From NCBI GenBank assembly GCA_014650475.1, contig BMVA01000001.1, positions 62,001-126,000 of the forward strand: a stretch of 64,000 bases of DNA, read 5' to 3'. The notes below the pieces were generated by a model, which saw only the letters and a list, made by a program, of their open reading frames with translations, was not told where the DNA came from and did not search any database. Positions within the stretch are counted from its first letter, which is position 1, and every line of letters begins with the position of its first letter. The position numbers and the translations under genes are program-made. The DNA is from Streptomyces albogriseolus (GTDB lineage: Bacteria; Actinomycetota; Actinomycetes; Streptomycetales; Streptomycetaceae). This document shows positions 1 to 7,828 of this stretch, piece by piece.

Positions 1-685
1 CGGTGCGGCGCAGGAAGGGCGCCGTGGGCGCCGCTGTGCGGGAGGTGAGCCGGGCGGGCTCGGGCAGGTCGGCCAGACGCCGCGCCCAGTGGTCCCGGTC
101 CTGGGCGTGCCGCTCGGAGGCCAGGTAGGCCGCCTCCTCCTCCTGGAGCCGGCTCACCGGTGCGAAGGCGCTGGGCTCCGGTTCGCGCCCCTCTGCCAGG
201 GCGTTGTAGGTGTCGGCCAGGCGGCGCCCGAGGAGCTTGTAGCTGTAGCCGTCCAGGAGCAGGTGATGTGCCCTCAGCAGCCAGAGGTGGCGGTCGGGCG
301 CCAGGGTCAGCAGCGTGTGCGCGAAGAGGGGGCCCTTCTCCAGGTCGACGGGGGTCGCGAGGTCGGTGCGGACGTGCTCCCACGCGGCGGCCTCGGGGTC
401 CCCGGCGCCGCTGACGTCGACCCGGTGGAGGGGCCAGTCGTCCGCGTCCGGTGCGGGATGGCAGCGCGGGCCGTCGTCGGTGTCGGCGAAACGCAGGGCG
501 AAGGTGTCGGCCTCGGCGACGACGCGCCGCAGCGCGGTCTCGAACAGGGCGGTGTCGAGGGGTCCGTGGATCTCCACGGCCTCCGCGGTGTTGTACGCGG
601 CACTGTCCGGTGCGAGCCGTCCGGCGTACCAGAGGCCCTCCTGGGCTCCGGACAGCGGTCGACGTGCGTCCTCCTGGAGTGACAT
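1..685 (-). CDS. Non-ribosomal peptide synthetase, N-terminal condensation domain (partial)
   Basis: Only the first 228 codons are visible; the gene leaves the window at base 1 with no stop. The protein opens with LSGAQEGLWYAGRLAPDSAA, the usual start of a condensation domain, and carries the catalytic motif as HHLLLDG (H140-H141...D145-G146). The domain joins a carrier-bound donor to the next amino acid by amide bond formation. A condensation domain at the very N-terminus, with this DhbF/EntF-like opening, suggests that an acyl or aryl starter is delivered by a separate protein; that is inference. The ATG at 685 is preceded by GAGGG about 8 nt upstream. The gene diverges from the acyltransferase gene at 1158, and the promoter between them holds two PAS-LuxR-type sites. 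Adenylation and carrier domains would lie outside the window. Confidence 0.9.
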   Translation of the reverse strand, partial: MSLQEDARRPLSGAQEGLWYAGRLAPDSAAYNTAEAVEIHGPLDTALFETALRRVVAEADTFALRFADTDDGPRCHPAPDADDWPLHRVDVSGAGDPEAAAWEHVRTDLATPVDLEKGPLFAHTLLTLAPDRHLWLLRAHHLLLDGYSYKLLGRRLADTYNALAEGREPEPSAFAPVSRLQEEEAAYLASERHAQDRDHWARRLADLPEPARLTSRTAAPTAPFLRRT

Positions 686-933
686 AGCGCAACCCTCACG
701 TGGCAAGCCGTAGATGTCCCGGACGGCGAAGGCCCGGCCGGATCGGACGGGTGCGGCCACCCCCGTGCCGCCCGGGCGCGTGGCTGCGCGCCGGGCCGCC
801 GGCCCACGGGGCGGGGAAAGGGACCGCACGCCGAGGTCAGGGGGATCACGTCACCTGCCCCGGTTTCACGGCACAGCACGGTGCTGCACCGGAACCGGCG
901 GGGTCAAGGTGAACCGGCTCCCGGGGGCACCGA

Positions 934-951
934 TTCAGGGGTTTCCCTGAA
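934..951. promoter_or_regulatory. Putative PAS-LuxR operator, site 1
   Basis: TTCAGGG-GTTT-CCCTGAA is a perfect 7-4-7 inverted repeat. Its core AGGGGTTTCCCT differs at one position from the core of the PimM consensus CTVGGGAWWTCCCBAG. A PAS-LuxR protein of the same family is encoded nearby at 3146-3826, so the pairing is biologically sensible. Binding itself is inferred. Confidence 0.6.
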
Positions 952-989
952 GTTCGGGGTGCCGGGGAGTGCGCGCCGGGACTCAACTT

Positions 990-1005
990 CTAGGGAAATC
1001 ACGCG
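990..1005. promoter_or_regulatory. Putative PAS-LuxR operator, site 2
   Basis: CTAGGGAAATCACGCG matches the PimM consensus CTVGGGAWWTCCCBAG at 14 of 16 positions. It lies about 55 bp from site 1 centre to centre, or between five and six helical turns, within the divergent NRPS/acyltransferase promoter. Confidence 0.55.
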
Positions 1006-1157
1006 ACTTCCCCGCGCGCCGGGCCTTCGGCTGGATTCGGCCGCGGTCGGCCGTGCACTCTCGAAAGGCCCCCGACCTCCCCGCGGACCGCCGCGGTGGC
1101 AGCTGTATCCCGGGGCCGTGGACTTCCGGAACGAACGACGGAAAGAAGGCTGACGGC

Positions 1158-2462
1158 ATGCACCGTGCGCTGTGTCCGGTCGAGACGCTCTACGTGGGCC
1201 AGAGAAGCAGGGCCGTGCTGTCCTGCACCCTGCGTGGACCGGTGGACCCCGCGACGCTGTCCGCCGCGTTCGACGCGCTGACGGAGGCGAACCCGCCGCT
1301 GCGGTCCCGCATCGAACAGGACGGCGGCGGACACGTGTTGCGCGTTCTCGGCGAGGACGAGCGGCCCCGGCTGATCACCCGGACCGGCGACGAGGACGAG
1401 GCCTACGCGGCGGAGCTGAACAGGCCGCTGCCGGTCGGCGGCCCGCTGAGCCGTGCCGTGCTGGTCAGCGCGCCGGACGGGCGGAGTCACCTGTTCGTGC
1501 TGGTGATCGACCACACCGTCACCGACGGCCACAGCAGCATCGCGGTGCACAACGCGCTGTGGGACCGCTACCGGGCGCTGGCCGAAGGCACCACCGACGA
1601 CATCGCCGCTCCGGAACTCCCGCGCTGGCCCGAGCCCGTGAGCCGGCGGCTGCCTCCGGCCGACGAGGCCGACACGGCGAAGTACCTCGACGGCCGGCTG
1701 GAGGAGATACGGCGCCACCCGGTCGAGCTGGTCCCGTACGACGCCGCCGGCGGTGAGGGTGCCGCCCCGGACGGGCACATCGAGGTCCGCCGGCTGACCC
1801 TGGACGCGGACCTCACCTCCCGGCTGCGCGGCACCGCGCGCGCCTCGGGTGTCTCCGTGCACGCCCTGATCGCCGCGACGCTGCTGGCGACGGCCCGGCG
1901 GCGCCTGCCCGGGGACGACGGGGCCCGCACGCTCGGCTGCCTCTCCCCCGTCGACCTGCGGGCGCGGCTCACCCCGCCGGTGCCCGCCTCCGACCTGGTC
2001 CCCGCGGTCACCACCCATCTGCAGACCCTGGAGGTGTCCGCGCGTTCGGAGCCGCTGGAGCTGGCCCGTGCCGTGCACGCCCGGCTGGGCGACTTCCTGA
2101 CCCGCGGTGACCACTTCCACGAGATGCGCATCACGCCGGAGATCCCGCGCAATCCCGCGCTGCAACTGGCCACGGTGATCGCCACGAACATGGGCGTGGT
2201 CCCCGGTCCGCGGCTGCCGGAGGGGCTGCGGGCGGCCGACGTGCGCCTCGTTCCGGCCCGCGAGCGCTACTTCCCGCAGGCGGGACGCAGCCCCGTCATG
2301 GCGTGCGTGGTCTCCTTCGAGGGCCGGCTGTCCATCGAGTTCCCGCACTCCACCGCCTGTTACAGCCCGTCCTTCATGCGGGCGTTCCGCGACGACGTGC
2401 GCGCCGGGCTGCTGCGTTTCACGGACGCGGTGGAACCGGGTCTCGCCCACGCCGCCGGCTGA
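1158..2462 (+). CDS. Stand-alone condensation-fold acyltransferase (PapA5/condensation superfamily)
   Basis: The 434-residue protein has the fold signature of the condensation/PapA acyltransferase superfamily, with the catalytic HxxxDG motif as HTVTDG (H119, D123, G124). No adenylation or carrier domain is attached. Free-standing members move an acyl group from a carrier protein or CoA to an alcohol or amine, and some act in trans on NRPS products. The start is the ATG behind GAAAGAAGG at 1141-1149; an in-frame upstream extension is low-complexity and has no ribosome site. It diverges from the NRPS gene and probably acylates, esterifies or releases the NRPS product. The acyl donor and acceptor cannot be told from the sequence. 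Confidence 0.8.
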   Translation: MHRALCPVETLYVGQRSRAVLSCTLRGPVDPATLSAAFDALTEANPPLRSRIEQDGGGHVLRVLGEDERPRLITRTGDEDEAYAAELNRPLPVGGPLSRAVLVSAPDGRSHLFVLVIDHTVTDGHSSIAVHNALWDRYRALAEGTTDDIAAPELPRWPEPVSRRLPPADEADTAKYLDGRLEEIRRHPVELVPYDAAGGEGAAPDGHIEVRRLTLDADLTSRLRGTARASGVSVHALIAATLLATARRRLPGDDGARTLGCLSPVDLRARLTPPVPASDLVPAVTTHLQTLEVSARSEPLELARAVHARLGDFLTRGDHFHEMRITPEIPRNPALQLATVIATNMGVVPGPRLPEGLRAADVRLVPARERYFPQAGRSPVMACVVSFEGRLSIEFPHSTACYSPSFMRAFRDDVRAGLLRFTDAVEPGLAHAAG

Positions 2463-2526
2463 GCACGGCCCGTCCGCCCCTTTACGCCCCCCGCCCGCCC
2501 GGCTGTGTAAGGAACCTCTGTCCGCC

Positions 2527-3045
2527 ATGACGACCGTCAGCGAACTGCCCTCCCCCCTGACGCTGCTCCACCGGGCCCAGGCCGGCGACGAGCACGCGAT
2601 GAACCACCTGCTGACCGCCATCACGCCCTACGTCGCGCGCATCTGCAGGTCCATCACCCACGACGACGGTGCCGATGCCACGCAGGAGGCACTGCTCGCC
2701 GTCTACCGCGGTCTGGGTTCCCTGCGTGAACCGGCGGCGTTCTACGGCTGGGTGCGCTCGGTGACGGTCCGCGAGGCCATCCGCACCGCCAGGCGCTACG
2801 GCGCGGAGAGCTGCTGCTCCGAGGTGGACTCGCAGGAGGAGACCAATCCCCTGGACGCGGTGCACATCAGTGATGTGCTGGAGCGGCTGTCCCAGGCCCA
2901 CCGGCAGGTCCTCACCCTGCGCGCCTACGGGCTGAGCGAGGAGGAGATGGCCGAGGTGCTCGCGCTGCCCGTGGGCACCGTCCGCTCGCGTCTGTTCCGG
3001 GCCCGCCGCCGATTCCAGGAGGCGTGGCAGCCCTCGGCGGCGTGA
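2527..3045 (+). CDS. ECF-type RNA polymerase sigma factor
   Basis: This 172-residue protein has the two-domain layout of a group 4 sigma factor. Region 2 spans about residues 10-85 (DDGADATQEALLAVYRGL and the FYGWVRSVTVREAIR stretch). A region 4 helix-turn-helix spans about 115-165 (LSQAHRQVLTLRAYGLSEEE, then GTVRSRLFRARRRF). It would direct core polymerase to a specific promoter set. No membrane anti-sigma gene follows; the next gene is convergent, so control is probably transcriptional or through a soluble partner elsewhere. Its place between the acyltransferase and the PAS-LuxR gene suggests a role in regulating the metabolite locus, which is inference. Confidence 0.85.
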   Translation: MTTVSELPSPLTLLHRAQAGDEHAMNHLLTAITPYVARICRSITHDDGADATQEALLAVYRGLGSLREPAAFYGWVRSVTVREAIRTARRYGAESCCSEVDSQEETNPLDAVHISDVLERLSQAHRQVLTLRAYGLSEEEMAEVLALPVGTVRSRLFRARRRFQEAWQPSAA

Positions 3046-3075
3046 GGCCGGCGCCCCTGCCAGGACGGGCCGGTA

Positions 3076-3118
3076 CGACGGCGGCCGTGGCGGTGCGTCT
3101 CCGCCACGGCCGCCGTCG
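3076..3118. terminator. Bidirectional hairpin terminator
   Basis: An 18-bp perfect inverted repeat (left arm CGACGGCGGCCGTGGCGG, right arm 3101-3118) encloses a 7-nt loop. It lies 31 bp after the sigma factor stop and 28 bp from the stop of the convergent PAS-LuxR gene. It has no U-tract, which is common for Streptomyces terminators. Confidence 0.8.
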
Positions 3119-3145
3119 CGGGGCTCGGCAGGCCCCGGCTCCGCA

Positions 3146-3826
3146 CTACCGCACGCGCTCCGGGAGGACCCGCGGAGGCCACTGTCCGGTGGCGAACATC
3201 CCGAGCGCGTGCGCCCGCGCGACCAGAGCGGGCCGGTTGGGGGCGTCGAAACGCCGCAGCATCTGGCCGACGCGGTATTCGATGCCCTGACGGCTCAGAT
3301 AAAGACGGGAGGCCAACTGCACCGTGGATTCACCACTCGCGACACCTTCCAGCACCTGCGCGTCGAGGGCGGTGAGTACGGGTGCGCCGACGGCCGCTTC
3401 TTCGGTCCGGCGCAGAAAGACGACGAGACCGACGATCTCACCCGTGGGCTGTCTGACGGCGATCGCGGTGACGTCGGCCGGAAAATCCCGGCCCTCTCCG
3501 TCGCGGCCCGTCACCCTTTCCCTGAATCTCCGGCAACGTCCTGAGGAAAGCGCGGCGAACTGTTCCCGCAATTGTCCGGGAACCGGAGAGCGGAGCAGTT
3601 CGAGCAGGCCGCGCCCGCATATCTCGTCGGCGCTCAGGCCGAATTGCCGGGCGAATTCCGGTTCCGCGGCCGTGACGGCCAGCGTCCGGGGGGACACATG
3701 GGCCGGGCAGGCGGCTTCCGGGGTGGCACCGTCCGGCGCGCCGGTCAGGTCACGGCGGACCGGGACGGCCGCAGCGGCGGTCTTCTTCCTACGGGGCGAG
3801 GCGTCGGGGAAACTCGTGGTCGCCAC
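3146..3826 (-). CDS. PAS-LuxR family transcriptional regulator (PimM-like)
   Basis: The 226-residue protein has a PAS domain at about residues 45-145 and a LuxR-type helix-turn-helix at about 155-215 (VLEGVASGESTVQLASRLYL, then SRQGIEYRVGQMLRRF, then PNRPALVARAHALG). This two-domain layout and the SRQGIEY helix are hallmarks of PimM-type activators of polyene and other antibiotic clusters. Known members bind CTVGGGAWWTCCCBAG; two such sites sit in the NRPS/acyltransferase promoter at 934-951 and 990-1005. The start is a GTG with AAGGA about 10 nt upstream. A low-complexity basic N-terminus of about 40 residues precedes the PAS domain, so a shorter start is possible. It is probably the cluster-specific activator. 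Confidence 0.9.
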   Translation of the reverse strand: MATTSFPDASPRRKKTAAAAVPVRRDLTGAPDGATPEAACPAHVSPRTLAVTAAEPEFARQFGLSADEICGRGLLELLRSPVPGQLREQFAALSSGRCRRFRERVTGRDGEGRDFPADVTAIAVRQPTGEIVGLVVFLRRTEEAAVGAPVLTALDAQVLEGVASGESTVQLASRLYLSRQGIEYRVGQMLRRFDAPNRPALVARAHALGMFATGQWPPRVLPERVR

Positions 3827-4515
3827 GGACGTACCGTCCTTCTTCCTGCGCGTGGGGGGCTGGGAAGGGTGTGCGGACGCGGAGCGGTCCTGTGCGCTGT
3901 GCCTGGGTGTCGGCGAGCGCCCGGTGCCGGCGTGCCACCTCGTCGGTGGCCGGGGCCGTGTGTCCGCGTCGTTCCGGGCCGGCGGCGGGCGCCGGGTCCC
4001 CGGGGAGGGTCGGGGTGAGCAGAGGAAGCGGTGCCGAGGCGACCGTCGTCCGGGTCACCTGGATAACGTTGTCATCACCACTCGATCCCGCGGCGCGGTC
4101 CCGTCGGCGGACGACGCAGCGGCCGGGCTCGGGCGGGCGAATCGTACATTCTGCCGTGACGAGAAGCCCGTTCGGGCAGTGCGCGGCACGGAAACCTCCA
4201 CGACAAGGAGAGGGGGTTCGTTTGAGGAGTCGCCTTCGAGACTAAGGGGAGGCAACTCCTGAGGCAAGAGTTTGTCAGGTGAACCAGGCAACTTGTCAAC
4301 TGTTCCGTGTCCGGGCCTATTTCGGGCGCCCACACCCCCCGATGCAAACAATTCCGGCGGGGTGGCGACGCCGCCTCCGGAATGCGCAGCCAGCCGTGCA
4401 CAACGGCTTGTCGCTCCTTGCCGCGCTTCCTAAAATGTGGACAACTCACGCGCCCGTTCGGGCAAACGGAACCGCGGATACCGGACCGGCCGGGCCACCG
4501 AACCCGAGGAGGGAG
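3827..4515. other. Gene-free region between PAS-LuxR and XRE regulator genes
   Basis: I see no convincing gene in these 689 bases. They separate two divergent regulatory genes and so contain both promoters. The part from about 4140 to 4440 is visibly poorer in GC than its surroundings and contains short inverted repeats such as GGAG-GCAA-CTCC at 4249-4260. No clear PimM-type site was found here. Confidence 0.5.
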
Positions 4516-5805
4516 ATGCTGGATCAGCCGCAGTTCGGCCGTCGGCTCAAAAGGCTGCGTGCCGCGCGGGGCCTGAGCCAGGCCGACGTCGTCGGCGACG
4601 GGATGTCGACGGGGCATCTGTCGCGCCTGGAGTCCGGTGAACGGCGGCCCACGGAGCGGACCGTGGCCTATCTCGCCCGGCGGCTCGGTGTGGACGCCTC
4701 CGTCCTGACCGGACCCACGGACGGCAGGTCCCTGACCGCGGTGCTGGCGTCCGTGGCCTCGGCGCCCGCGGGTTCGGACGGCACGGAGGTGCTCGGCCGC
4801 GCCGTCGAGGAGGACCCGGGAGAGGATCCGGCCGCGCGCTGGCAGGCCCTGTGGCTGCTGAGCCGCGACGCGGGCCGCGACGGCGACTACGAGCTCGAAC
4901 GCCTCCGGCTGCTGGAACTCCTGGAACTGAGCAGCGTGTTGGAGGCACCCGACCTGCGGGCCAGGTCGCTGGTGAGGTACGCCCGCTGCACCCGTGCCCT
5001 GGGCGATGCCGAGGGCGCGGAACCGGCGGCCGTGGAGGCACTGGCCGTGGCCCGCGCCGCGGAGCTGGGCGTGCCCGACACCCTGGCCGCCCTCACGGTG
5101 CTGATCGGCATCGAGACGGAACTCGGCAGGTGGGAGGCGGCCTCCCGGCACGTCGACGAGATGGAACGCGATCTGCTGCCCGGGGCCCCCTCCGCCCTGG
5201 CGGCCGAGGCGTTGTGGGTGGCCGCCGAGGTCAGCGACCGCCAGGGCGACGAGGCGACCGCCCTGGCCCGGATGGACACCGCCCTGGGCCTCCTCGAGGG
5301 CGGGGACGACCTGGTCCTGTGGGCCCGGCTGCGGGCCGCCGCCACCGCGACGGCGCTGCACATGTCACCACCCCAGGTGGCCGCGGCCGAGCGCTGGCTG
5401 GCCGAGGCCGCCCCCGTCCTCGGCCTGATCGGCACGCCCACACAACTGCAGGAACTGCACGCGCTCCAGGCACACCTGGCGTTCGCGCAGGGCCGGCTGG
5501 ACGACGCCCGCGCGCTGAGCCGGGCCGTGCTGTCCGAGGCGCACCTGCGTCTGTCCTACCGCGACCGGGTGCGGCTGTCGGTCCTCGACGGCCGGCTCAC
5601 GATCCTGGCGGGCCGGGTCGAGGAGGGGGTCGCGGCCCTGGAACGGCTGGCGCGTCAGGCGACCGAGTCCGGGAGCCGCGATCTCGCGGCCCACATATGG
5701 CAGGCCCTGGCCACCACCCTGGCGGCGCACGTCCACTCCCCCCAGGACGGCCCGGCACCCGGTGAGTCCCGGCCGGGCGGGCGGGTGGCGGGCCAACCAG
5801 CTTGA
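4516..5805 (+). CDS. XRE-family regulator with TPR-like C-terminus
   Basis: The 429-residue protein starts with a Cro/CI-type helix-turn-helix at about residues 6-65 (RRLKRLRAARGLSQADVVG, then MSTGHLSRLESGERRPTERT). A long alpha-helical, Ala/Leu/Glu-rich region about 330 residues long follows and looks like degenerate tetratricopeptide repeats. This layout is common in actinomycete regulators that sense small peptides or partner proteins through the repeat domain. The ATG at 4516 directly follows the strong ribosome site GAGGAGGGAG at 4506-4515; the in-frame extension upstream is not protein-like. It diverges from the PAS-LuxR gene and could be a second regulator of the metabolite locus. The ligand is unknown. 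Confidence 0.85.
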   Translation: MLDQPQFGRRLKRLRAARGLSQADVVGDGMSTGHLSRLESGERRPTERTVAYLARRLGVDASVLTGPTDGRSLTAVLASVASAPAGSDGTEVLGRAVEEDPGEDPAARWQALWLLSRDAGRDGDYELERLRLLELLELSSVLEAPDLRARSLVRYARCTRALGDAEGAEPAAVEALAVARAAELGVPDTLAALTVLIGIETELGRWEAASRHVDEMERDLLPGAPSALAAEALWVAAEVSDRQGDEATALARMDTALGLLEGGDDLVLWARLRAAATATALHMSPPQVAAAERWLAEAAPVLGLIGTPTQLQELHALQAHLAFAQGRLDDARALSRAVLSEAHLRLSYRDRVRLSVLDGRLTILAGRVEEGVAALERLARQATESGSRDLAAHIWQALATTLAAHVHSPQDGPAPGESRPGGRVAGQPA

Positions 5806-6233
5806 GGGCCTCGCCAGCGGGCGAACGAAGCCTCCCTGTCGTACTGGAACGGCGTGGGCCAGGCCGTGAACAACCACAACGAGGCCTCCCCCTTCTCGTA
5901 CGGCCACGACGGGCAGGTGCCGTGGCGAAGCCGACGACTCCAAGAGCTCTCACAGAGCCGGGCTCATCCCCATGTGGATCACCAGGGTCGACGGTCAGGA
6001 CCGCCACCCGCGGCTGGTCGTGCCGGCCGGTGCGAGCCATATGAGCTGATCAACGCGATCGGTCGGAACGCCCTGGCCTTCACAGGCGTGGCATGGAACG
6101 TGTCACATCCGCTCATTCAGCAGTTCCCCCGGCACCAAAAGCGGAGATCGAGATTCCGCGGCTCCTTCCGGCGGTTCCATGGGGCACGGACGCAGGCCCG
6201 AAACAGTCGGGTCGTGAAAGACAGGTGACGCAC
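5806..6233. other. Gene-poor gap with a pseudogene scrap
   Basis: Apart from the short secreted-protein remnant at 5830-5931, I recognise no gene here. One short unidentified stretch near 5940-6050 reads as plausible protein ending in LVVPAGASHMS, but it has no start or family match. The EF-hand gene promoter must lie in the last part. Confidence 0.4.
5830..5931 (+). pseudogene. Fragment of an I36-like secreted protein gene
   Basis: The translation ASLSYWNGVGQAVNNHNEAS, continuing PFSYGHDGQV, aligns with YSLSYWNGVGQTVNNQIGAA...FFYGQNGQV in the secreted protein encoded at 20972-21469. The DNA is nearly identical over the first 40 bases, from CTGTCGTACTGGAACGGCGT onward. Signal peptide, N-terminus and C-terminal DWTPVWSIRNC are absent. 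It is a remnant of a paralogous gene, or a partial copy moved about 15 kb, and is not a functional gene. Confidence 0.7.
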
Positions 6234-6767
6234 ATGCGAGATGAGGCCGCCAAGCGGGTCGAGCTGGTCTTCTCCCTCTTCGACGCCAACGGCAACGGGG
6301 TCCTCGACTCCGTCGACTTCGACCTGATGACGGACCGCGTTCTGCAAGCGGCGGCCGCTTCGGACGACGGTGCCAAGGACGCCATCAGAGCCGCGTTCCG
6401 CCGCTACTGGACGACGCTGGCCACGGAACTGGACGCCAACGGCGACGGTGTCATCTCCCTGACGGAGTTCCGTCCCTTCGTGCTGGACCCCGAGCGTTTC
6501 GGCCCCACGGTCGCCGAGTTCGCCGAGGCCCTCTCCGCACTCGGCGACCCCGACGGGGACGGCTTGATCGAGCGCCCCCTGTTCGAGTCGCTGATGACGG
6601 CGATCGGCTTCGAGCAGGCGAACATCCACGCCCTCTTCGACGCGTTCGGTCCGGACGCCGACGACCGCATCACCGTGGCCACGTGGGCCGCCGGAATCAA
6701 GGACTACTACGCGCCGGACAAGGCCGGCATCCCCGGCGACCGGCTGGTGACGGCCCACGCCGTCTGA
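6234..6767 (+). CDS. EF-hand calcium-binding protein (calerythrin-like)
   Basis: The 177-residue protein contains two canonical EF-hand loops, DANGNGVLDSVD (D17-D28) and DANGDGVISLTE (D67-E78). A third loop, DPDGDGLIERPL (from D105), lacks the final acidic ligand, and a fourth near FGPDADDRIT is weak. This matches the four-EF-hand calerythrin/sarcoplasmic-type family known from Streptomyces and Saccharopolyspora, thought to buffer or sense cytosolic calcium. No signal peptide is present. The ATG at 6234 has AGG about 8 nt upstream; an in-frame extension to 6093 is unsupported. A strong hairpin terminator follows. Confidence 0.9.
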   Translation: MRDEAAKRVELVFSLFDANGNGVLDSVDFDLMTDRVLQAAAASDDGAKDAIRAAFRRYWTTLATELDANGDGVISLTEFRPFVLDPERFGPTVAEFAEALSALGDPDGDGLIERPLFESLMTAIGFEQANIHALFDAFGPDADDRITVATWAAGIKDYYAPDKAGIPGDRLVTAHAV

Positions 6768-6775
6768 CCCGGCTC

Positions 6776-6815
6776 GCCAGGGGCCGTACCGCCGACGGCC
6801 GGTACGGCCCCTGGC
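6776..6815. terminator. Bidirectional hairpin terminator
   Basis: A 16-bp perfect stem (GCCAGGGGCCGTACCG with its complement at 6800-6815) encloses an 8-nt loop. It lies 8 bp after the EF-hand gene stop and 29 bp from the stop of the convergent methyltransferase gene, so it can serve both. Confidence 0.85.
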
Positions 6816-6844
6816 CGGACGTCCGCGTCGCCCGTACCCGGGCG

Positions 6845-7750
6845 TCAGGGCACGAGCTTGTGCGCGAACACCCAGCGGTTGCCCTCCAGCGCGTCGTTGG
6901 GCTCGGGGAGGGGGCCACGCCCGTGCCTCTTGGTGAACTCGAAGGGTGTGTGCATCGAGGTGGACCAGCCCTTGGCCGTCAGGGCGCCCGCGGAGTCGGG
7001 GCGTGGTCCCTTGTCGAAGAGGCGGAGCAGGTCGATGCCGGTCAGCCGGCGCGTCGCCGTGTAGATCGGGCTGTCACGGTATGCCAGGAGATCCTTCTCC
7101 AGCTTGGCCTCGAAGGCCAGAGCACTGCCTGCGGCGGTCAGCCGGTCCACCGTGTCGACGAGGTACGTCTCGGCGGGACCCGGCAGGTAGAAGAGCAGTC
7201 CCTCGGCCAGCCAGACGCTGGGTGCGGCGGGGTCGAAACCCACGGTGCCGAGCGCGCCGGCCCAGTCCTCACGCAGGTCGACCGGCACGGGGACGCGTTT
7301 CACCTCGGGAGCGGCCGACAGGCCCGTGAGCACCTGTTCCTTGAACGCCAGCACGCCCGCCCTGTCGACCTCGAAGACGACGCAGTCGGACGGCAGGTCC
7401 AGGCGGAAGGCGCGGGTGTCCAACCCCGCTCCCAGCAGGACCACTTGGCGCGCGCCCGCACCGGCCGACCGGAGGACGAAGTCGTCGAGCACCCTCGTCC
7501 GCAGACCGAAGTAGCGGGCGAACCTCCCCCACAGCGGGTTGTCGTCGCCGTCCGGAACCTCCTCGATGCGCACCGGCCAGTGCGTGCAGGCGGGGGCCGC
7601 GCGCACGAAGTGCTCGGCGTAGGCGTCCTGGGCCAGACTGTCGTGGCGGTGGGTTTCCATGGCCCGGGACGCGGCGACCAGGAGGGCGGTCAGGCCCACT
7701 CCTCCGTCCACGCCTTCCGCGTCCGTGTGGTGGGGTGTCGTGCCTGCCAT
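6845..7750 (-). CDS. SAM-dependent methyltransferase, leucine carboxyl methyltransferase (PPM) family
   Basis: The 301-residue protein has the SAM-binding motif VVLLGAGLDTRAFRL at about residues 103-117, followed by CVVFEVDRAGVLAFK and the later WLAEGLLFYLP motif. These are signatures of the TIGR00027/PF04072 family, whose characterised relatives methylate carboxylates or hydroxyls. It is the last gene of the leftward four-gene operon, 78 bp after the alcohol dehydrogenase gene. In the context of a furan synthase and two oxidising enzymes, O-methylation of a furan carboxylate or alcohol is a reasonable guess. The substrate is not shown by the sequence. Confidence 0.85.
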   Translation of the reverse strand: MAGTTPHHTDAEGVDGGVGLTALLVAASRAMETHRHDSLAQDAYAEHFVRAAPACTHWPVRIEEVPDGDDNPLWGRFARYFGLRTRVLDDFVLRSAGAGARQVVLLGAGLDTRAFRLDLPSDCVVFEVDRAGVLAFKEQVLTGLSAAPEVKRVPVPVDLREDWAGALGTVGFDPAAPSVWLAEGLLFYLPGPAETYLVDTVDRLTAAGSALAFEAKLEKDLLAYRDSPIYTATRRLTGIDLLRLFDKGPRPDSAGALTAKGWSTSMHTPFEFTKRHGRGPLPEPNDALEGNRWVFAHKLVP

Positions 7751-7828
7751 GCTGCCTCCGTCGGCGGGAGTGGGAGCTGCGCGATGTCATGGGTCGGGGT
7801 GGGTAGGTGCCCGGTGCCGCGGGACTCG

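Larger units (their letters stand above)
686..1157. promoter_or_regulatory. Divergent promoter region between NRPS and acyltransferase genes
   Basis: No gene lies in these 472 bases. They separate two genes transcribed away from each other, so they must hold both promoters. Two sites matching the published PAS-LuxR (PimM) operator lie near the middle and are listed separately. The acyltransferase has a strong ribosome site, GAAAGAAGG, at 1141-1149. I could not fix -10/-35 elements with confidence. Confidence 0.7.

Noticed and set aside
999-2624. A minus-strand frame of 541 codons opposite the acyltransferase
   Set aside because: There is no recognisable fold, and it overlaps a gene with a conserved catalytic motif and a good ribosome site.
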